64,000 nt of DNA from Datura wrightii (lineage: Eukaryota > Streptophyta > Magnoliopsida > Solanales > Solanaceae). The notes under the pieces are model-generated. The model saw only the letters and a program-made list of their open reading frames with translations. It did not search any database and was not told the DNA's origin. Shown piece by piece: positions 58,597 to 64,000 of the stretch. Each line of letters opens with the position of its first letter. The first letter of the stretch is position 1. Where the stretch lies: positions 132,869,001-132,933,000 of the forward strand of contig JASDFA010000010.1 in assembly GCA_035772735.1 (NCBI GenBank). Direction: 5' to 3'. A program made the position numbers and the translations under genes.

Positions 58597-58953
58597 TCAC
58601 TCCCGTACTACCTCCCCTGGAAAGTGGAATCGGACAATCTTGGTCCAACATTCGGCATTGGCATAGCATGGAGCTAGCCAGTCCATACCCATAATAGCAT
58701 CAAAATCAACCATTTCTAGTTCCATCAAATCTACTGTAGTTTGAAGACTGACAACTTCAACTGTACACCCCCGATAGACCCTCCTAGCTATAATAGAGTC
58801 ACCAACGGGTGTAGACACGGAGAAAGGTCGCTGAAGCAATTCCGACATAATACTAAAAATTCGAGCCACTAACGGTGTAACATAGGACAAGGTGGATCCT
58901 GGATCTATCAACATATAAGCAGGATGAGAGCGAATGTTCAGCATACCTTTCAC
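58597..58953 (-). pseudogene. Aspartic protease of element G
   Basis: Open 118 codons with YMLIDPGSTLSYVTPLVA (Asp at 58905-58903), PFSVSTPVGDSIIARRVYRG and LMELEMVDFDAIMGMDWLAP. Very close to the element E protease. Confidence 0.8.
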
Positions 58954-58980
58954 AACATCTGGTGACGACTCTGACTCATG

Positions 58981-59932
58981 TCACCCCGATAGTGCATAAG
59001 TACAGTCTGGAACGACACCTGAACTGGAGGCCCCTGATCTGCCTCGACCTCTACCGGCTGAAACTGAGGGCCTACGCCCTGCCGGGGATGCTGGAGCTCG
59101 TGATCCTGCCGAGGACCTATCATGTCGATCCCGGTCACCGTGACCCCTAGCTGGACGATTCCTCATCTGGTAACCCTCATGTCCACAAATATAGCATGCT
59201 GTGGAACCATACCTGCATGCTCCAGAGTGGCTTCGACTGCAAATAGGGCAAAGTGGTATTGTAAACCCACTCTGCTCCACTCCCCTCTACTGCTGTGAAC
59301 CTACTACTCATGAACCTTCGCCGGGCTCTGGCTGCCCTCGGCGACTAGACCTGCTCCTCTGCCACTGTGGTGGAGGCAGGGGTCTAGGCGGCCTATCTGA
59401 TACCGTGGCCTAGGTCCTCCCCGGGACTCCTCTGTAATTCACCCGGTCTGTCCCTGCGGCGCTGCTCCTGACTTGTCCTCCTAATTTCCCATTGCCTCTG
59501 TCTGATACCCTCAATATTTTGAGCAAAAGACTACACACGGGCGATATCCATATCCTCCCGCAGTGTGGCTGTGATGCAGGTCTCAACATATTCTGGGTTT
59601 AGCCCCATAATAAAGTGGTGTACCCTGGCTGGCATTGTGTCCACAAAAGCTGGCGCATATCGAGTCAAGGAATCAAACCGCATGGCATATTCCCGAACAC
59701 TCATCGACCCCTGCTACAAGTGTAGGAACTGATCAACCCGGGCCTATCGAATCTCCCGTGGTAGGTAATGATCCAAGAAAGCCTCTGAGAAGCTGAGCCA
59801 GGTCGGAGGGGAAACATCTTTCCCTCAGGACCTCTCTCAACTCTCATACCACAGTACGGTGATGTCCTGTAGTCAAAATATCGCCAACTCAACTGACTCT
59901 GTGGGTGTAGCATGCATTACCCTGAAAATCGT
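58981..59932 (-). pseudogene. gag of element G, N-terminus deleted
   Basis: The gene is cut at 59932 by the deletion that joins it to LTR sequence, so the first 100 or more codons are absent. The core block (SVREYAMRFDSL-like, then MPARVHHFIMGLNPEYVET) lies near 59700-59560. In the knuckle at 59180-59220 the last two zinc ligands are lost: CYICGHEGYQMRNR has Y for H and R for C. A stop-filled linker follows. Confidence 0.77.
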
Positions 59933-60825
59933 CTGACAACAACAACTAAACATGATAACATACTCCTGACATGCTTTATTGGGATTCATACTGGATTACT
60001 GTGCTGAAAAAAACTAACTTTCCAAAAGAAAATGACTTAACATACCTCGATTGCCGGTTTCTGATTAACTGTAGGTTCCAATTACTATTCAATAGCTCTT
60101 CCCAACTGAAATCATGTTACCGGAAAGATAGGACTACTTTTAACACCTAAATTCGGCAAAAAGGAAAACTTTATATATAAATATTAACTATATTCCGAAC
60201 TTTATGGAACACGGTCGAAACCTCGTTATTTCTCGAAAGTCTAGAAGGGAGAAATGCTTACTTTAAGTCTGGGATCGTATTGACACTAGTTTGGAGCAAT
60301 TCCAATAACTTTAGCTCGGCGGGACAACGATTCGCCGGGCGAATTTCATGAAACTAACTCCGTAGAAATGCTCCCTGCAGCCTTATACTTTGATACCCAA
60401 AGTTAATTTGGATTTGGACGGTGTTTAGCGGCGTAATTGGATAAAAATTAAATGTTTTCCTTCGTCCTCCTTCTGTTCTGGCTGAGTTTATTTAAGATAA
60501 TAACATGAAATCTAAGGGTGAGACCTATATATACTTGAGGCAGCAGACAAGGCAATGTGGTACGCTGCCCAACGTGCTGATTCTTCTCGGTGCCACGTTG
60601 GCTAACACGGAGGAGCAGCTCCGTGCCACGTTGGCTAACACGGAGGAGCAGCTCCGTGCCACTTTGCCCCTCTAGCCAACTTGGTTCGGCCTCCTCCCAC
60701 GAAATCCCGACTTTACACTCATTCGGCCTTTCCCCGGGCCCTTTCCTCATACGTATGGCACTCTAAAACTCTCAACCAACATACGAATAGGCTGACTAAA
60801 TGTTAAAAACTTACGGGGTGTAATA
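59933..60825 (-). repeat. 5' LTR of element G, truncated
   Basis: Matches 54421-55280 except for a 33-bp tandem duplication (60590-60655). The missing outer part lies on the gag side, removed by the same deletion that took the primer site. Differences from the partner are mainly transitions. Confidence 0.88.
60590..60655 (-). repeat. 33-bp tandem duplication in element G 5' LTR
   Basis: Two identical 33-base units starting gtgccacgttggctaacacg (60590 and 60623). The partner LTR has one (from about 55078). The unit includes CACGGAG-gagcag-CTCCGTG, which can form a hairpin. Confidence 0.92.
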
Positions 60826-60830
60826 GCTAA

Positions 60831-61015
60831 TTTCTTTTACAGGTGGCTATGCAGCCTTGTCGGCTGGAGGCTGTGTTTACAACCGAAATATAGCCTGTTG
60901 TTTTCTTGAATTGAGTTGCAGGCCTGCACCAAACGTGCATATAAGCCTAGCCACATCAATCAGATTCCAATGTGGCACTAGGTGCCAGTCATGCCTCTCA
61001 AGGTGGGGCGTGACA
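60831..61015 (+). repeat. 5' LTR of element F, second part
   Basis: Continues F's LTR after element G and ends GGGGCGTGACA. The last 70 bases are the inverted counterpart of the left end of G (53145-53200), as both belong to one LTR group. Confidence 0.85.
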
Positions 61016-61019
61016 AACT

Positions 61020-61031
61020 TGGTATCAGAGC
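61020..61031 (+). promoter_or_regulatory. Primer binding site of element F
   Basis: tggtatcagagc, exact initiator-Met-type site 4 bases after the LTR. Confidence 0.85.
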
Positions 61032-63050
61032 GAGGTTCGTATAGGGAGTCTGTAAGCCGTGTCTAGTAGAATCTTGCTTATAAATGTGTTGTGCACCACA
61101 TTCTATAAGCAGGAGGCTACGAGGCATGATAGTATAGTTACCCCTCCTTCTTCTCCGATCGTGCTATAGAGCAGAGTTGTATAGGGTTAAGTCCCTAAGC
61201 TTTCATTGTTATGTCTATCTAGAATAATGTTCGATATATGACAGACACCAGCCAGTTGCAAGATAACTACAGTAGCAGGAGGAGGTACCGGTGAAGTGCT
61301 TCAATTGGGAGGCGGTTATCCCAAGGGTGGAAGTAGACGTCTTTTACATTTCCCCATCACCCTCCCTAGGTACCAGGAACCTCATAATGAGATAGATATG
61401 CCAGTGTCATCCCCAGTTCTCCCTACAACCTCAGGATAGGGGGTTAGGAGTATAATATATATGTACATATGAGATGGTTTACCTACTAGATATTTAGAAT
61501 TAGATAGGGGAAACAGTTAATGTTGAATTACCTAAAAGGTGCGAAAGAAGGAGGAAATTGCAGGATTCCTACCTCCAACTTTTCGGATGTTGTAAGGTTC
61601 TATACCTCAGTCCTACTATAGTAAGATAAGGTCATTTTTCCTCCTTCTAATTTGTTCTTTCAGTACAACAGAAAATGTAGGTATTGGTGTTATGGTGCTT
61701 AGAATGAATAGTAAAAGAGGGCTAGAATTGTTGCCTCCGAGAAGGATTAGAGAGTGGTTGGAACCCTTAGTATTTACAAGTTATCTAGACTCTTGTAGTA
61801 GCAAGTCAGGAAGGGGGAGTAAAATTGCCAATAGCACTCAAGTGTGTATAAGAGAGTCCATTAGTAATAAACCCCCAGTAATAGTAAAGCTCAAGTCAGA
61901 AAAAAGTTGAATCCGCCATAGCATGCTAATAACGGCAGGACATGCCTGCAAGATAATGGTTATGGCCTTAGTTTGTGATATCGAAGGACAGGGAGATCAT
62001 ATGAACAAGATAGATCCAAGTGCGAGTCAGAAGAAATATAGGTCAGTAGACCTGGTCGGTAACATCCTTGACAGTATGAGGTAGGAGGCACGAACCTCAG
62101 AGCCCAGTCTAAAGGAACAAGAGGAAAGGTGTAAATATCTAATGGAGGAAAATCATAATCACCACTAGGATGATAGGGCATAGGATTACCGCCGAATATT
62201 GAGAACTAAGCATCGGGCTAACAGTTAAGAGATAGTAAGGTTGTAACCTAGAATGTTTCGGTATCCCCGCTAAAGGAGATGATAAGCGAGTGCCGACACA
62301 GAGACTTTAACTTAGAACAGCCTGGAAACAAGGCCCAATAGAGAGTCATTGGTCCTCAAGATAATAAGAGGCTAAGTCATAAGACCCAGAGGTCGACTCT
62401 ATATTCCAAGGGTGGCAGGACTTCGATTAGCAGACCATACTTCCAGAATTTAACGAAAATGCAAAGGGTGAAAAGGAGAGACCTATTGATGGCATGGAAA
62501 GACGGAAAATATCATTGAATCATAGCAACAGAGCTCCAGTGACAGGCCAGAAAAGATGAGATAACAGGAACTCAGCAAGCCAATAAAGGAGGTGGCCATG
62601 CCTGCAAGGAAGTGGAGAGTAATTAACATAAATACAGTCACAAGGTTATCTCATACCAAGTGTAATTTGACTTCTTTTGAACCAGTATAGAGAGGCTAGT
62701 GAGATTCATTTGTGTCTCGCCAGATGAAATTATGTCGCAGTTAAGACTCATGCCAGTTAAATGTCCTGGAAGTAGTTGGAGTGCGTGGAGCTCCAGTGTT
62801 TGATAAACTCTGACAGAGAAGTGCAATTTGCAACTAAGTTCTAGAAAAGGCGTCAGAACAGATTAAAACACATGTCAACTTAAGTATAACCTCTCGTATC
62901 CAAACAAATAGCTAAGCATAGCACACAAGTCAGATGCCGGGCGAACCAACTTCGGGCCTTGATTTGTCCTCTGCAAGGAAGGAACGAGTCGGCCTGTAAT
63001 GGATAGAAATGTAAGTCCCCTATATGATGACTTAAAGCAAGTAAATTAAG
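61032..63050 (+). other. Internal noncoding body of element F
   Basis: 61032-61210 is a leader homologous to element E's. From about 61230 to 63050 both strands are full of stops, and I recognise no gag, protease or polymerase motif. A weak Pro-rich gag-start-like reading occurs near 61370-61430. Origin of the rest is unknown. Confidence 0.65.
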
Positions 63051-63055
63051 GGTAG

Positions 63056-63360
63056 TTGGATCGGGGCATACGAGTTGGAATTGCCTCCAGAGCTAGAACC
63101 GAACCTTCCAGCTTTCACATGTCAATGTTACGAAAGGGCATAGGTGGCCCGTCCCGAGTTGTTCCAGTTAAGGATGTTCAGGTTACTGCGAAATTAACCC
63201 ACGAAGAGGTTCCAGTCGCCGTATTAGATCGACAGGTTCGCATGTTAAGGACTACCGATGTGGTCTCTATCAAAGTATTGTAAAGAAACAAAAATAAGGA
63301 AGGAACGACCTAGGAAACTAAGGATGACATGAACCCTAGATATCCCCACTTGTTTTAGGA
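63056..63360 (+). pseudogene. Integrase C-terminal tail remnant, element F
   Basis: HMSMLRKGIGGPSRVVPVKD, then VPVAVLDRQVRMLRTTDVVS and IKVL match the chromodomain-like tail of E and G. After a stop at 63281 the pattern D-M-N-P-R-Y-P-H-L-F near 63330-63357 is the usual family ending. This is the only coding relic in F and shows F derives from a coding Tekay-type element. Confidence 0.8.
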
Positions 63361-63599
63361 TTATTACATAGTTCAGATGATGTTATCATTCAACTGCTAT
63401 TTTATTGTTTATGTTATCAGTATTGTTCAGTCGACTACAATCTTGTTGTGGAACAATTTTGATAGTGTCATATGAAATGCGTGTGTTGGACGTTTCTGTG
63501 TTTTAGGATTTTCAGATAGTCCACACTACAAGGGGAGACTCTGCCAAAATTTTTTCGAAATAATAGTTGAAAGAGTTAGACTCCTGTAAGTTAAAGTTG
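63361..63599 (+). other. 3' untranslated region of element F
   Basis: T-rich noncoding sequence like the corresponding region of the other elements. Confidence 0.5.
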
Positions 63600-63632
63600 A
63601 CATTCGAGAACGAATGTTCTAAGGGGGAAAGA
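63600..63632 (+). promoter_or_regulatory. Pre-PPT stem-loop and polypurine tract, element F
   Basis: ACATTCG-AGAA-CGAATGT (63600-63617), a perfect 7-bp stem, then ctaagggggaaaga and the LTR start at 63633. Confidence 0.75.
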
Positions 63633-64000
63633 TGTTATACCCCGTAAAAGTTACTGATTAGTAAGTGTACACGTGGATTTGTGACGAGTAAGAAGAGCTT
63701 GATGCTTATGAAAAAAGTCTCGGGAGCAGGGTCGGGTGAGACTAGGCCATGAGGGGCCAACGCGACGCGTCAGCCAGCAGTGCACTGGCCAACGCGGTGC
63801 GCCAGACTTGCTGCATCAATAGGAGGCTCAAGGCGCCAGGATGGCAGCCTCAATGGGAGGCGTGGCGCGAGGCACACCCCCTGCCACCGCCCAACATGTA
63901 TATATAAAGCCTCCTCACTTGATTAAATCATTTCCCCCATCCTTGTTTCGGCCAGAGGGAGCATTATATGAAGATTTCAATTGATTTTCGTTCAATTACG
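63633..64000 (+). repeat. 3' LTR of element F, start only
   Basis: TGTTATACCCCGTAAAAG matches 50152 onward; the GC-rich block and TATA box (63901-63908) are present. It continues beyond the window. Confidence 0.9.

Larger units (their letters stand above)
53145..60825 (-). mobile_element. Element G: truncated Tekay-type element inserted in F's 5' LTR, reverse orientation
   Basis: 3' LTR 53145-55280, then integrase tail to gag on the - strand, then only the inner 893 bases of the 5' LTR (59933-60825). The 5' leader, primer site, gag start and first part of that LTR are gone. Flanks are gctgg (53140-53144) and gctaa (60826-60830), which fit a target duplication with two G to A changes. LTR and proteins are close to element E. 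Confidence 0.88.
50152..64000 (+). mobile_element. Element F: non-autonomous Tekay-derived retrotransposon, runs past window end
   Basis: 5' LTR 50152-53144 plus 60831-61015, split by element G. Primer site 61020, leader homologous to E, about 1.8 kb of unrecognised noncoding DNA, a short remnant of the integrase tail (63056-63360), polypurine tract 63621 and 3' LTR from 63633. No gag core, protease, reverse transcriptase or RNase H. LTR ends and leader place it with E and G. It would depend on proteins from a relative. Confidence 0.87.

Overview
This looks like plant nuclear heterochromatin, most likely Solanaceae. Capsicum is my guess, because large genomes of that family are packed with nested Tekay/Del-type Ty3-gypsy elements; this is inferred from element types, not from a host gene. 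I find no host gene, rRNA, tRNA, CRISPR or bacterial feature. Almost every base belongs to an LTR retrotransposon, and nearly every coding domain is broken by stops or frameshifts.

Layout. Element C (Tekay-type Ty3-gypsy, +) is the oldest visible scaffold: truncated 5' LTR 15754-16721, 3' LTR 41762-44522. An Athila-like element B (+, window start to 15753) is inserted inside C's 5' LTR, and Tekay-type element A (+, 3166-12630, target duplication atttt) sits inside B. Tekay-type element D (+, 19521-39456) sits inside C's reverse transcriptase. Element E (-, 23115-32895, target duplication actag) sits inside D's gag. So the first 44.5 kb is one four-level nest. 44523-50151 is AT-rich intergenic DNA with microsatellites, a tiny truncated SINE with a perfect 11-bp target duplication, a MITE-like inverted-repeat element, and decayed LTR fragments. 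From 50152 to beyond the window end lies element F (+), a non-autonomous relative of E with almost no coding capacity; its 5' LTR is split by element G (-, 53145-60825), which has lost its gag start, primer site and most of one LTR.

The chromoviral elements form three LTR groups: A and D; E, F and G; and C alone. Where complete, the order is LTR, initiator-Met-type primer site, gag with CCHC knuckle, aspartic protease (D-P-G active site), reverse transcriptase, RNase H, integrase, short C-terminal chromodomain-like tail, polypurine tract, LTR. B differs: tRNA-Asp-type primer site, Athila-type gag and protease, and no reverse transcriptase, RNase H or integrase.

The signals I find most worth a second look are structural rather than coding: a stem-loop (AACATTCG-AGGA-CGAATGTT type) just upstream of the polypurine tract in all six chromoviral elements; a two-hairpin module at an equivalent place in all LTR groups; and clusters of ACGAGTCGT-like near-palindromes in the LTRs of unrelated elements A, D and B. 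Several LTRs also carry private minisatellites (34 bp x9 in F, about 68 bp x4 in D, 33-40 bp x4 in C).
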